A DNA stretch of 64,000 bases from Clostridia bacterium (GCA_009929525.1 SAAH01000002.1:1-64000); one strand, 5' to 3'; shown: positions 34,096 to 43,729, numbered from the stretch's first letter. A program made the numbers and translations. The notes: generated by a model from the letters alone, not told the origin.

Positions 34096-35325
34096 ATGAG
34101 TATATATATGGTGGGAGTTGACCATACGAAAGCAAATGTGGACATCCGAGCATTGTTTTCCTTTACAAAGAGAAATGCTGTGGCAGCGATGGAAAGATGG
34201 AAAAAGCTCTCCGGGATCAATGGCTGTGTGATTTTATCAACCTGTAACCGAATGGAGTTATGGGTCAGTACAGAGGATGAATGGAATGGATCACTGCTGG
34301 AAGAGCTGTGCAAATTAAAAGAAGTCGATCCGACGCAGTATGAGTCCTATTTTGTGGCAAGAGAGGGAGCAGAAGCTGTAGACCATCTGTTCCATCTGAC
34401 CTGTGGGTTAAAGTCCATGATCCTGGCAGAAGATCAGATCATTACACAGGTAAAGGATGCCCTGGCACTGGCAAGAGAGAATTATGTGACCGACAGTGTT
34501 TTGGAAGTTCTGTTTCGAAAAGCGATCACAGCAGGAAAAAAAGTCAAGACAGATGTAACTTTTTCAAGGGCAAATCAAACGGCCATGGATCAGGCGATAG
34601 AGATGCTGGAAGCCAGGGATTTTGCCTTGAGTGGGAAAAAGTGTATGGTGATCGGAAATGGCGAGATGGGGAAACTTGCTGCCCAGTCACTGAAACGTGC
34701 TGGTGCGGATGTTACTGTAACGGTACGTCAATATAGAAGTGGAATTGTAACAATACCTATGGGATGCTCCCGTATCAATTACGGAGAACGTCTGGAATAC
34801 CTTCCGGAATGTGATCTGGTAGTGAGTGCTACCGCAAGCCCCAATTATACTCTTACCCGGGAACAGATCGATGCTTTGAAAATTGAAAAGAACATTATAT
34901 TTATAGATCTTGCTGTCCCAAGAGATATGGAACCGGAACTATCGGAACTTTCTCAGGTAGTATTATATACGATTGATGATTTTAAATTATCGGGACCAAG
35001 CGAAGGAATGCTGCGGTCGATGGAACAGGCAGAATCTATTCTGAAAGAAGAGATGGATGAGTTCTATGTATGGTTTAACGGAAGAGATGTGATACCCCGG
35101 ATCCAGGATATCCGGGCAGAGGCGGTTACGGATCTGAATCTGAGGCTTCATAAGATCCTTAATAAACTTCCGGTAAATGAAAATGAGAGAAACGAACTTG
35201 AGGCAGCGATCAACACAGCGGCAGGAAAAGTAGTGACCAAGATGATCTTTGGTCTTCGCGATGCACTGAAAGAAGAAGAATTTTTAGATTGTGTGGAAGG
35301 ACTGGAAAAGATATATGGCGAATAA
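34096..35325 (+). CDS. hemA: Glutamyl-tRNA reductase HemA
   Basis: HemA reduces glutamyl-tRNA to glutamate-1-semialdehyde, the first step of C5-type tetrapyrrole synthesis. The 409-residue protein has MVGVDHTKANVDIR near the N terminus, the catalytic Cys in LSTCNRMEL (about 47-55), GLKSMILAEDQI (about 103-114), and an NADPH fold with VIGNGEMGKLAAQSL (about 191-205). GGGAGG precedes the ATG. As no haem-branch genes (hemE and later) follow, the operon seems to supply corrinoids and sirohaem. Confidence 0.97.
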   Translation: MSIYMVGVDHTKANVDIRALFSFTKRNAVAAMERWKKLSGINGCVILSTCNRMELWVSTEDEWNGSLLEELCKLKEVDPTQYESYFVAREGAEAVDHLFHLTCGLKSMILAEDQIITQVKDALALARENYVTDSVLEVLFRKAITAGKKVKTDVTFSRANQTAMDQAIEMLEARDFALSGKKCMVIGNGEMGKLAAQSLKRAGADVTVTVRQYRSGIVTIPMGCSRINYGERLEYLPECDLVVSATASPNYTLTREQIDALKIEKNIIFIDLAVPRDMEPELSELSQVVLYTIDDFKLSGPSEGMLRSMEQAESILKEEMDEFYVWFNGRDVIPRIQDIRAEAVTDLNLRLHKILNKLPVNENERNELEAAINTAAGKVVTKMIFGLRDALKEEEFLDCVEGLEKIYGE

Positions 35326-36676
35326 AGGTTATTTTCCATTGTTCATGGATATCAGCGACAAAAAGATCGTTGTAATAGGAGCGGGTGCGATAGCATCCAG
35401 AAGAGTGGCGGTACTCAGTGAATTTTGTGATCATATCACGGTAGTAGCACCGAAGATAGACAGTAAAATAGAGGAACTTGAAAAAGAAAAAAAAGTCACT
35501 GTAGTGAGGCGGGAGTACCAAAGAGAGGACATCTATGATGCATGGATGGTCCTTGCAGCGACAGATGATGATAAATTAAATGATGGGATCTACAGTGTGG
35601 CCAAATGTCTTGGAGCACTGGTAAATATAGCAAGTAATAAGGAAAAATGCGATTTCCATTTTCCGGGTATCGTGAAAAAAGATTCCTACGTGATCGGTGT
35701 CAATGCATCCGGAAAGGATCATCATGGTGCACGCCGGTTAAGGGAAGAGATTGCCGGACTGATGGAGGAGAAAAATAAGATGGAGCGTATATGTATCGGA
35801 AGCCGGGAAAGTAAGCTTGCGGTCATTCAAAGTGAGATGGTGATGGATTATCTAAAAAAAGAATGCCCGGATAAAGAGATATCTCTGCTTACGATGAAAA
35901 CAACGGGAGATAAGATCCTTGACCGCACTTTGGATAAGATTGGCGGTAAGGGATTATTTGTAAAGGAACTGGATAAGGCACTTCTTGATAAACGGAGTGA
36001 TTTATCTGTCCACAGTCTGAAAGATATGCCGATGGAGACACCGGAGGAGCTGCCGATCGTTTCATTTTCCAAAAGAGAAGATCCAAGAGACGTTCTGGTA
36101 CTTCCGAAAGGAAAGGAGACGCGAGATACGTCCAAACCAATAGGGTGTTCCAGTCTCCGCCGTATCCTTCAGTTAAAAGAACTATATCCGGATGCAGAAT
36201 ATAAAAGTGTCAGAGGGAATGTGATCACAAGATTAAAAAAGCTGGATGAGGGCGAATATGGTGCACTTGTTTTAGCTGCCGCAGGGTTGAAAAGACTGGG
36301 GCTTGAAGATCGGATCACAAGCTATTTTGAGCCGGAGCAGATGATACCGGCAGCAGGCCAGGGGATTCTGGCGATCCAGGGGCGGGCTGGAGAGGACTAT
36401 TCATTTTTAAATCATTTTTCTGATAAAGAGGGAACTACTGCAGCCATATGTGAGCGGGCATTTGTACGGTATCTGGATGGAGGATGTTCTTCACCAGTGG
36501 CAGCCCATGCCATCGTAGAGGGTGAAAAAATCCATCTGATGGGGCTTTATTATCAGGAAAGTACAGGGAAATATAAAAAGGGATATCTGGATGGAACTGC
36601 ATCCGAAGCAGAAGAACTGGGTATCCGTCTTGCAAAAAAACTGAAAGAGGACGTGGAAAATGAAAATGACAGGTAA
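35315..36676 (+). CDS. sirC-hemC: SirC-HemC fusion: precorrin-2 dehydrogenase joined to hydroxymethylbilane synthase
   Basis: A 453-residue frame. Residues 1-150 are a CysG N-terminal/Met8 type dehydrogenase, with IGAGAIASRRV (21-31) as the NAD loop and LAATDDDKLN (about 85-94). Residues 156-453 are HemC: ICIGSRESKLAV near 159-170, DLSVHSLKDMP (about 230-240), CSSLRR, SVRGNVITRLKKLD, and LDGGCSSPVAAHA with Cys391 as the dipyrromethane-carrying residue. HemC builds the linear tetrapyrrole; SirC oxidises precorrin-2. At the junction Met156 (ATG 35780) follows GGAGGAG by 9 nt, so free HemC may also be made. It overlaps hemA by 11 nt and cobA by 17 nt. Confidence 0.93.
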   Translation: MANKGYFPLFMDISDKKIVVIGAGAIASRRVAVLSEFCDHITVVAPKIDSKIEELEKEKKVTVVRREYQREDIYDAWMVLAATDDDKLNDGIYSVAKCLGALVNIASNKEKCDFHFPGIVKKDSYVIGVNASGKDHHGARRLREEIAGLMEEKNKMERICIGSRESKLAVIQSEMVMDYLKKECPDKEISLLTMKTTGDKILDRTLDKIGGKGLFVKELDKALLDKRSDLSVHSLKDMPMETPEELPIVSFSKREDPRDVLVLPKGKETRDTSKPIGCSSLRRILQLKELYPDAEYKSVRGNVITRLKKLDEGEYGALVLAAAGLKRLGLEDRITSYFEPEQMIPAAGQGILAIQGRAGEDYSFLNHFSDKEGTTAAICERAFVRYLDGGCSSPVAAHAIVEGEKIHLMGLYYQESTGKYKKGYLDGTASEAEELGIRLAKKLKEDVENENDR

Positions 36677-38168
36677 AGTCTGGCTGGTTGGAGCTGGTCC
36701 GGGAGACGTGGGATTATTTACAATAAAAGGAGAACAGGTATTAAAGCAGGCAGAGGTTGTGGTATATGACAGCCTGGTCGGAGATGGAGTTCTGGCGCTC
36801 GTACCAAAGTCAGCACGGCTTATCAATGTAGGCAAAAGAGCAGGACACCACACCATGAAGCAGGAGATGATCAATCAGGTTCTTCTTGACGAGGCTAAGA
36901 AAGGCTTTCGCGTGGTAAGGCTGAAGGGAGGAGATCCTTTCTTGTTTGGCAGAGGCGGTGAGGAACTGGAACTCTTATCTGAAAATGATATCCCCTATGA
37001 GGTGGTTCCGGGAGTGACATCCAGTATCGCGGTTCCTGCATATAATGGAATCCCGGTAACGCATAGGGATTACTGTTCCTCTGTTCATATCATCACCGGA
37101 CATAAAAAAGCAGGACAGGAATATAATATTGACTTTGAAGCCCTGGTGAGGACTGGCGGTACGCTGGTATTTTTGATGGGAGTGACTGCTCTTTCTGATA
37201 TATGCAGCAATCTTATGAAGGCAGGGATGAACCCTGATATGCCGGCAGCTATCCTGCAGCAGGGAACAACTGCGGGCCAGAAAAGAATCGTGGCGACTGT
37301 TTCGACACTAAAAGAAGAGGTGGAAAAGCAGGGAATAGAAACACCGGCGATCATCGTAGTCGGCGGAGTTTGCGAAGTGGCAGATAAGTTTGCATGGTAC
37401 GAAAAACTTCCTTTGTTTGGCTGTAAGGTGCTGGTGACAAGACCCAAAGAACTGATCTCAGTCATGGCAAAGAAACTGCGTACTTATGGTGCGGAGGTTT
37501 TGGAGCTTCCGTCAATTGGCGTGAAAGCGGTGGAAGATAAGAAAAGAATCCATGAATGTCTGGAAAAGCTGGAGAGTTATCAGTGGATCGCATTTACAAG
37601 TCCCAGTGGAGTAAGGATATTCTTTGAACTTTTGATGGAAAAGGGAAAAGATATCCGTGCACTTGGCAAAGTGAAACTGGCAGCTATCGGTCAGGGCACA
37701 AAAAAGGCCCTGGCAGAATATGGCTTATATCCGGATCTTATGCCCCAAATTTATGATGGTGAAGCACTGGGACGAAAGATGGCACAGGAATGTGAAGAAA
37801 ATGCAAGAATCCTTATTCCAAGAGCAGCAATCGGCAATAAAGAGATCCTTCAGGAGCTGGGAAAAAGAAAAGACCTTATGGTGGATGATGTGGCGACCTA
37901 CGATACGTATTATGAATCGCAGGAACTGATCGATGAGGTTGGTGAGTTCGAAAAAGGATCCATCGATTATGCGGTATTTACCAGTGCATCAACGGTAAAG
38001 GGATTTGTAAATGCAGTTCCAGGACTTGATTATACGAAGGTGAAAGCCGCCTGTATCGGAAAACAGACACAGGCAGCAGCAGCAGCTTACGGTATGGAGA
38101 CTTATGTTGCAAAGGAGGCATCTATTGACAGCCTCGTGGAATTGGTTATACAATTAAGAAAGCTGTAA
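36660..38168 (+). CDS. cobA-hemD: CobA-HemD fusion: uroporphyrinogen-III methyltransferase and synthase
   Basis: A 502-residue fusion. Residues 1-245 are uroporphyrinogen-III C-methyltransferase: VWLVGAGPGDVGLFTIKG (7-24), VRLKGGDPFLFGRGGEE (about 80-96), PGVTSSIAVPAYNGIPVTHRD (about 117-137). Residues 258-502 are HemD, which closes and inverts ring D: KVLVTRPKELISVMAKKLR start, then AFTSPSGVRIFFE (about 309-321) and FTSASTVKGFV (about 440-450). The fusion is common in Clostridia. ATG at 36660 overlaps hemC; ATG at 36666 is an alternative. Confidence 0.96.
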   Translation: MKMTGKVWLVGAGPGDVGLFTIKGEQVLKQAEVVVYDSLVGDGVLALVPKSARLINVGKRAGHHTMKQEMINQVLLDEAKKGFRVVRLKGGDPFLFGRGGEELELLSENDIPYEVVPGVTSSIAVPAYNGIPVTHRDYCSSVHIITGHKKAGQEYNIDFEALVRTGGTLVFLMGVTALSDICSNLMKAGMNPDMPAAILQQGTTAGQKRIVATVSTLKEEVEKQGIETPAIIVVGGVCEVADKFAWYEKLPLFGCKVLVTRPKELISVMAKKLRTYGAEVLELPSIGVKAVEDKKRIHECLEKLESYQWIAFTSPSGVRIFFELLMEKGKDIRALGKVKLAAIGQGTKKALAEYGLYPDLMPQIYDGEALGRKMAQECEENARILIPRAAIGNKEILQELGKRKDLMVDDVATYDTYYESQELIDEVGEFEKGSIDYAVFTSASTVKGFVNAVPGLDYTKVKAACIGKQTQAAAAAYGMETYVAKEASIDSLVELVIQLRKL

Positions 38169-38237
38169 CCATACAGCGGATAATTCGCTGCTGCACAGGA
38201 AGCAAACGGCAGCGAAAATTATGAGGAGATGAATATT

Positions 38238-39221
38238 ATGGATATGATAAAAAGACCAAGAAGACTCAGAGGCGGAGAATATCTGCGAAAGATGGTAAGA
38301 GAGACCAGAATGGACAAGTCCTCCCTGATATATCCCATGTTTGTTCAGGAAGGTGTGGGAAAGGAAGAAGAAATCCCATCCATGCCGGGACAGTTTCGTT
38401 ATAGTCTGGACAGACTTCCTTATGAACTCGAGAGACTCTCAAAAGCAGGAGTTGGAAGTGTCATGCTGTTTGGAATTCCGGATGTAAAGGATGATGTTGC
38501 CAGCCAGGCCTATGCACAGGATGGTATTGTGCAAAAAGCTTTGGAAGTTGGTAAAAAGCATTTCCCGGATCTGTATTATACAACAGATGTATGCCTCTGC
38601 GAATATACCTCTCATGGACATTGCGGCATGCTCTGCGGACATGAGGTGGAAAATGACAGCACACTGGAGCTTCTTGCAAAGACAGCAGTTTCCCATGTAC
38701 AGGCAGGGGCAGACATGGTAGCACCATCCGATATGATGGATGGAAGAGTCCTTGCTATACGGAATGCCCTTGATAAAAATGGTTACAAAGAGACACCAAT
38801 CATGTCATATGCTGTAAAATATGCATCTGCATTTTATGGACCATTTCGTGAAGCAGCAGACTCGGCTCCGTCTTTTGGAGACAGAAAAAGCTATCAGATG
38901 GATCCTCATAACAGCCGTGAGGGTGTGAAGGAAGCCCTTCTTGATGTGGAAGAGGGAGCAGATATCATCATGGTAAAACCTGCCTTATCTTATCTTGATA
39001 TGATCACCAGGGTAAAAGAAGTTACCAATCTTCCGGTGGCGGCATACAGTGTCAGCGGAGAATATGCCATGGTCAAGGCAGCAGCCCAAAAAGGCTGGAT
39101 CGATGAGGAGAGGATCATGTGCGAGATGGCAGTGAGTACGTATCGTGCAGGTGCTCAGATTTACCTTACTTATTATGCAAAAGAATTGGCAAAATGTATG
39201 GACGAAGGGAGAATTGGATAA
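38238..39221 (+). CDS. hemB: Delta-aminolevulinic acid dehydratase HemB
   Basis: HemB condenses two 5-aminolevulinate into porphobilinogen. The 327-residue protein has the zinc-type cysteine segment DVCLCEYTSHGHCG (about residues 117-130), the Schiff-base lysine regions SYAVKYASAFYGPFR (about 192-206) and IMVKPALSYLD (about 246-256). The GAGGAG at 38223-38228 directly abuts an upstream ATG (38229), so the ATG at 38238, 9 nt after it, is chosen. The stop overlaps hemL by one base. Confidence 0.97.
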   Translation: MDMIKRPRRLRGGEYLRKMVRETRMDKSSLIYPMFVQEGVGKEEEIPSMPGQFRYSLDRLPYELERLSKAGVGSVMLFGIPDVKDDVASQAYAQDGIVQKALEVGKKHFPDLYYTTDVCLCEYTSHGHCGMLCGHEVENDSTLELLAKTAVSHVQAGADMVAPSDMMDGRVLAIRNALDKNGYKETPIMSYAVKYASAFYGPFREAADSAPSFGDRKSYQMDPHNSREGVKEALLDVEEGADIIMVKPALSYLDMITRVKEVTNLPVAAYSVSGEYAMVKAAAQKGWIDEERIMCEMAVSTYRAGAQIYLTYYAKELAKCMDEGRIG

Positions 39222-40501
39222 TGAGTGTATCAGACGAGTTATTTCAGCGTGCAGTGAAAGTCATTCCAGGAGGTGTCAATAGTCCGGTAAGAGCTTATGG
39301 CTCTGTTGGTATGACTCCCCGCTTTATTGAAGGTGCGACAGGACCGTATATTTTTGACGCAGACAGTAAAAAATACATTGATTATATTGGATCCTGGGGT
39401 CCGATGATATTAGGACACAACAATCAGGAAGTATTGAAACAGGTGATAAAAAAAGCAGAAAGCGGATTGAGTTTTGGCGCTGCTACTGAGATTGAAGTAG
39501 AGATGGCTGAATTTATCTGTGAGAATGTTCCATCTGTAGAGATGATCCGTATGGTGAACTCGGGAACAGAGGCAGTCATGAGTGCGATCCGTGCAGCCAG
39601 AGGATATACCAGAAGGAATAAGATCATTAAGTTTGCCGGATGCTATCATGGACATTCAGATGCCCTTTTGGTAAAAGCAGGATCGGGAGTTATGACAGCA
39701 GGAGTTCCAGACAGTGCAGGCGTTCCGGCAGGATGTACGGAGGACACACTGACAGCGGTATATAACGACATTGACAGTGTAAAAGCTTTATTTGAACAGT
39801 TTCCTGAACAGATAGCAGCAGTGATCGTAGAGCCTGTGGCTGCAAACATGGGTGTTGTGCTTCCAGAAGAAGGATTTCTTCAGGGACTTCGGGACATCAC
39901 AAGTGCCAATGGCAGTGTTCTTATCTTTGATGAAGTCATTACAGGATTTCGTCTTGCTTTTGGCGGCGCCCAGGAGCGTTTTGGGATACATGCAGATCTG
40001 GTGACTTACGGAAAGATCATCGGCGGCGGTATGCCGGTAGGTGCTTACGGCGGTAAGAGAGAGATCATGGAGATGGTCTCACCACTGGGAGCGGTATATC
40101 AGGCAGGAACACTCAGCGGCAATCCGGTTGCCATGGCAGCAGGTATTACACAGCTTAAGATACTGAAAGAAAATCCGGATATTTATCAGAATATGCAGAA
40201 AAATGCAGATGAACTGTTTGAAGGAATGGCAGCACTGATCAAAAAATACGAAAAGCCATGGAAGCTGAATCATCTGGGATCTTTGGGATGCCTGTATTTT
40301 ACGGAGCAGCCAGTGAATAACTATGAAGATGCAAAGAAAGCAGATACTGAAAAATTTGCTGAATATTTCCGCTATATGCTGGGTCATGGAATACATCTCG
40401 GACCATCGCAGTTCGAAGCCATGTTCCTGTCCAATGCTCATAATGAAGAGACCACAAAAGAAACATTAAGGATCTTTGAAGATTATCTTGCAGGAAGATA
40501 G
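39221..40501 (+). CDS. hemL: Glutamate-1-semialdehyde 2,1-aminomutase HemL
   Basis: HemL is a PLP enzyme that turns glutamate-1-semialdehyde into 5-aminolevulinate. The 426-residue protein starts MSVSDELFQRAVKVIPGGVNSPVRA, typical of the family, and has YIGSWGPMILGH (about 47-58), FAGCYHGHSDALLVKAGSG (about 139-157), IFDEVITGFR (about 234-243) and the PLP-lysine segment YGKIIGGGMPVGAYGG (about 261-276). Start ATG overlaps the hemB stop (TAATG). Confidence 0.97.
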   Translation: MSVSDELFQRAVKVIPGGVNSPVRAYGSVGMTPRFIEGATGPYIFDADSKKYIDYIGSWGPMILGHNNQEVLKQVIKKAESGLSFGAATEIEVEMAEFICENVPSVEMIRMVNSGTEAVMSAIRAARGYTRRNKIIKFAGCYHGHSDALLVKAGSGVMTAGVPDSAGVPAGCTEDTLTAVYNDIDSVKALFEQFPEQIAAVIVEPVAANMGVVLPEEGFLQGLRDITSANGSVLIFDEVITGFRLAFGGAQERFGIHADLVTYGKIIGGGMPVGAYGGKREIMEMVSPLGAVYQAGTLSGNPVAMAAGITQLKILKENPDIYQNMQKNADELFEGMAALIKKYEKPWKLNHLGSLGCLYFTEQPVNNYEDAKKADTEKFAEYFRYMLGHGIHLGPSQFEAMFLSNAHNEETTKETLRIFEDYLAGR

Positions 40502-40533
40502 GACACAGATCAACTTTAGCGAAAGGTGTTTTT

Positions 40534-42234
40534 ATGACTAGAGAAAGTTTAACGGTAATAATAGTGATAGTCCTGATGGCAGCAGGTGCAGGGTTACTGA
40601 TGCTCCGAGATAAGCGGCAGCATAGCAGATGGTTCCTTGGAAAACTGCATCGTCTGTGGGGCTCGGTGGCAGAAAGAGAATATACCAGTGAGGAATTAAA
40701 CAGTATATCCCGGTATGCCCGGAAGAATCAAAATGGCAGATTTATGATCGATGATATCACGTGGAATGATCTGAATATGGATCAGATTTTTATGGTGATG
40801 AATACGACAGTTTCTTCCTGTGGTGAGGATGTTTTGTATAAGATGCTGAGGATCCCTGAATTTGACAAGAATGTTTTGGGGGAAAGAAATCGTCTGATCG
40901 AATATTTCCGTACCCATGAAACGGAGCGCATTCAGATCCAGATGCTGGTAAAAGAAGTGAGAAAAATGTCAGATATGTCCATGGCAGATTATATCTACGC
41001 TCTGAAGGACGTGGAACGAAAGGGCAGATTCAAATATGTGCTTTTGGCATGCCTGACGGTAGCTGCATTGGCGGCAGTAGTCATAAAACCGATACCAGGA
41101 GTATTTATTCTCATGGGTATGATGGGATATGATACTTATATACACATGAAAGAGTCTAAAAAGATAGAACCGTACCTTAATTGCTTTGTTTGTATCCTGC
41201 GTCTGTTAAAAGCAGCAGATGGATTTGCAAAAGTGAAAAACCCTGAGATTTCAGATTATCTGGAACGTATTGAGAAAAACAGAAAACAAATGGGAAGTTT
41301 TCGAAGAGGTGCGTTTCTGGTGGCATCTGTGAACTCTATACAAGATGGTCTGGAGGCTTTTGTGCTTTCTTATCTGAAGATTCTGTTCCATGTGGATATG
41401 ATAAAGTTTTATTCTATGCTCAAGAATGTTGATGGTCATGAGGATGGGATCAATGAACTTTTTGCAGTCATGGGTGAATTGGATGCGCTTATTGCGGTGG
41501 CATCTTTTCGGGAATATCTGCCCTATTATTGTATTCCAAAGCTTCGTGAACCGGAGGAGAGAAAAGCTGGGGAACAGATATTTTCAGAGGTTACAGATCT
41601 GTATCATCCGCTGATTCCAAATCCAGTTGCCAACAGCGTAAAGATACACAGCGGCCTCCTTGTTACGGGATCAAACGCCTCTGGAAAATCAACATTTTTA
41701 AAGACAATAGCGATAAATGCAGTACTGTCGCAGACCGTGTTTACCTGTGTTTGTCATTCCTATTATTCGGATTATGTTAAAGTTATGACTTCTATGGCAT
41801 TAAGAGATAATCTGGAGAGCGGAGACAGTTATTATATCGTTGAGATCAAGTCTTTGCAGAGGATAATTCTGGAATGCAAAAAGCAGGAGCCGGTTTTGTG
41901 CATTGTGGATGAAGTGCTGAGAGGTACAAACACCATCGAGAGAATAGCGGCATCTTCAAGGATCCTGAGATCACTTGCGCTGCCTCATGTGATGCCTCTT
42001 GCGGCCACTCATGATATTGAACTTTTTTATATTCTTGAAAAAGAGTATCAAAATTATCATTTTGAGGAAGAAATCAAAGATCATGATGTATTTTTCAGCT
42101 ACACACTGATGAATGGACGGGCGACCACAAGAAACGCCATCCGCCTTCTGGAAATCATTGGTTACGATAAAGAAATCATTGAAGATGCACAGGAAGCGGC
42201 ACGTAACTTTGAAGAGACGGGCATATGGAAATAA
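40534..42234 (+). CDS. Membrane-anchored MutS-like ATPase
   Basis: A 566-residue protein with a MutS-type ATPase domain and membrane helices. A hydrophobic helix lies at residues 7-25 and a helical pair near 167-205. Walker A is TGSNASGKST (378-387), Walker B is PVLCIVDEVLRGTNTIE (about 447-463), and ATHDIELF near 489 is the D-loop/H-region typical of MutS. The mismatch-reading N-terminal domains of true MutS are absent, so it is not expected to be the main repair protein. It is 33 nt after hemL. Function unknown; could act on branched DNA near the membrane. Confidence 0.85.
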   Translation: MTRESLTVIIVIVLMAAGAGLLMLRDKRQHSRWFLGKLHRLWGSVAEREYTSEELNSISRYARKNQNGRFMIDDITWNDLNMDQIFMVMNTTVSSCGEDVLYKMLRIPEFDKNVLGERNRLIEYFRTHETERIQIQMLVKEVRKMSDMSMADYIYALKDVERKGRFKYVLLACLTVAALAAVVIKPIPGVFILMGMMGYDTYIHMKESKKIEPYLNCFVCILRLLKAADGFAKVKNPEISDYLERIEKNRKQMGSFRRGAFLVASVNSIQDGLEAFVLSYLKILFHVDMIKFYSMLKNVDGHEDGINELFAVMGELDALIAVASFREYLPYYCIPKLREPEERKAGEQIFSEVTDLYHPLIPNPVANSVKIHSGLLVTGSNASGKSTFLKTIAINAVLSQTVFTCVCHSYYSDYVKVMTSMALRDNLESGDSYYIVEIKSLQRIILECKKQEPVLCIVDEVLRGTNTIERIAASSRILRSLALPHVMPLAATHDIELFYILEKEYQNYHFEEEIKDHDVFFSYTLMNGRATTRNAIRLLEIIGYDKEIIEDAQEAARNFEETGIWK

Positions 42235-42255
42235 CCTGAAAGTCGAGGGAGTATA

Positions 42256-42735
42256 ATGGCAGTAAAAATATATACAGATGGAGCAGCAAGAGGAAATCCG
42301 GATGGACCTGGTGGCTATGGCTGCGTTCTCAGATTCGTAGACAGTAAGGGAAAACTTCATGAAAGAGAATTCTCAGCTGGCTATATTAAAACGACAAATA
42401 ACCGGATGGAACTGATGGCTGCTATCGTTGGGCTCGAGGCACTGCTTCGTCCCTGTGAGGTAGAACTATACTCGGATTCCAAATATCTGGTAGATGCTTT
42501 TAACCAGCACTGGATAGACAGCTGGATAAAGAAAGGCTGGAAGCGCGGAAAAAATGAACCGGTAAAAAATATAGATCTTTGGAAACGTCTATTAAAGGCA
42601 AAAGAACCCCATAAAGTAACATTTATATGGGTAAAAGGCCATGACGGTCATGAGATGAATGAAAGATGTGATATCCTTGCGACCTCGGCGGCAGACGGTG
42701 ATAACCTCCTGCCTGATCCGGGTATCGAAGGATAA
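42256..42735 (+). CDS. rnhA: Ribonuclease HI
   Basis: RNase HI cuts RNA in RNA-DNA hybrids. The 159-residue protein has all four acidic catalytic residues in their motifs: Asp in KIYTDGAARGNP (4-15), Glu in NNRMELMAA (about 47-55), Asp in LYSDSKYLVD (about 72-81) and Asp in MNERCDILA (about 134-142). Length is normal. GAGGGAG precedes the ATG. It follows the MutS-like gene by 21 nt and may share its transcript. Confidence 0.95.
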   Translation: MAVKIYTDGAARGNPDGPGGYGCVLRFVDSKGKLHEREFSAGYIKTTNNRMELMAAIVGLEALLRPCEVELYSDSKYLVDAFNQHWIDSWIKKGWKRGKNEPVKNIDLWKRLLKAKEPHKVTFIWVKGHDGHEMNERCDILATSAADGDNLLPDPGIEG

Positions 42736-42751
42736 AGTGTTTTGCTGCTGA

Positions 42752-43669
42752 TCAATAAAGGGTACGCCTGCGAAATTCCCGGGGCGATATCCCTTTGAAT
42801 CTATGGAATATCTCAGCATAGTAGCTGGAACCGCTGAAGCCTACTTTTAGTGCAATCTCTGTTACCGAAAGATCTTCTTTGATGAGAAGAGGGATACTTT
42901 GTTCGATTCTGTAAGAAAGAAGGTAGTTCATAGGTGTTTGGTGAAGTACCCGTTTGCAGAGGCGTCCGCATTCACCAGGACTAAGTGCAGCAGCCATGGA
43001 AAGATCTTCAAGAGTGAGCTTTTCCATATAATGTGTCTGGATAAAATCCAGCAGAGACTTGATATTTTGACGGTCTCTGCTGGATTTTTTTGTTACCGGG
43101 ACAGAATAATTGGTATTGCAGCTTAGATGCCATAATTTCGACCAGCAGTTTACTACACTGGCAAGCACATCCAATTCCCAATTTTCCGGCTTATCTTTGT
43201 GAAGATAGTAGCATCTTTGGAGGAGAGAGAGGAACGCTGCCTGTTCTTCGTCGTCCAGGCCAAGATGGAAGGAAGGGAATGCTGTATTATCAAGAAGCGG
43301 CTGAACGTACTTTTGATAAATGAGGCTGCTTTCACTTCCATAGAAAAACTTTGGATGAAAAATAATAGAATGCATCCGTGTGCTGCCGTCTCCAGTGGGA
43401 TAGCCGGAGTGGAGCTGGTTTGCATTGACAAATATCGCTTCACCGGGGGCAAGGTCATATTCTTCCAGGTTTACCTGATAGTGCAGATTCCCTTCCGTAA
43501 CAAGAAGAAATTCTATCTCAGGATGCCAATGGGAAGGAATATAATATTGGCGTCCCTCCGTTGAAGGAGGAAAATAATCCTTATGGATATCCACAGGGAA
43601 AGAGTAATCGCCATGGATTGAATTTTCTTTGAGATTTTTTTCGACAGATACATTTGTGATTTTGCTCAC
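42752..43669 (-). CDS. AraC-family regulator with cupin sensor domain
   Basis: A 305-residue regulator. The N-terminal half is a cupin with SHWHPEIEFLLVTEG (about 46-60) and LAPGEAIFVNANQLHSGYP (about 71-89), suggesting sugar or small-molecule sensing. The C-terminal half (about 205-305) has two helix-turn-helix units with LTLEDLSMAAALSPGECGRLCK and LSVTEIALKVGFSG, then FKGISPREFRR. The start is a GTG at 43669, because GGAGGT lies 9 nt upstream and codes for residues of a longer frame. It is divergent from the membrane gene at 43861, which it probably controls. Confidence 0.88.
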   Translation of the reverse strand: MSKITNVSVEKNLKENSIHGDYSFPVDIHKDYFPPSTEGRQYYIPSHWHPEIEFLLVTEGNLHYQVNLEEYDLAPGEAIFVNANQLHSGYPTGDGSTRMHSIIFHPKFFYGSESSLIYQKYVQPLLDNTAFPSFHLGLDDEEQAAFLSLLQRCYYLHKDKPENWELDVLASVVNCWSKLWHLSCNTNYSVPVTKKSSRDRQNIKSLLDFIQTHYMEKLTLEDLSMAAALSPGECGRLCKRVLHQTPMNYLLSYRIEQSIPLLIKEDLSVTEIALKVGFSGSSYYAEIFHRFKGISPREFRRRTLY

Positions 43670-43729
43670 TTTTGTTTCACCTCCGGGATATGTTTTGGGC
43701 AACTTTTTTTGGATGTTTTGAAAATGCTG

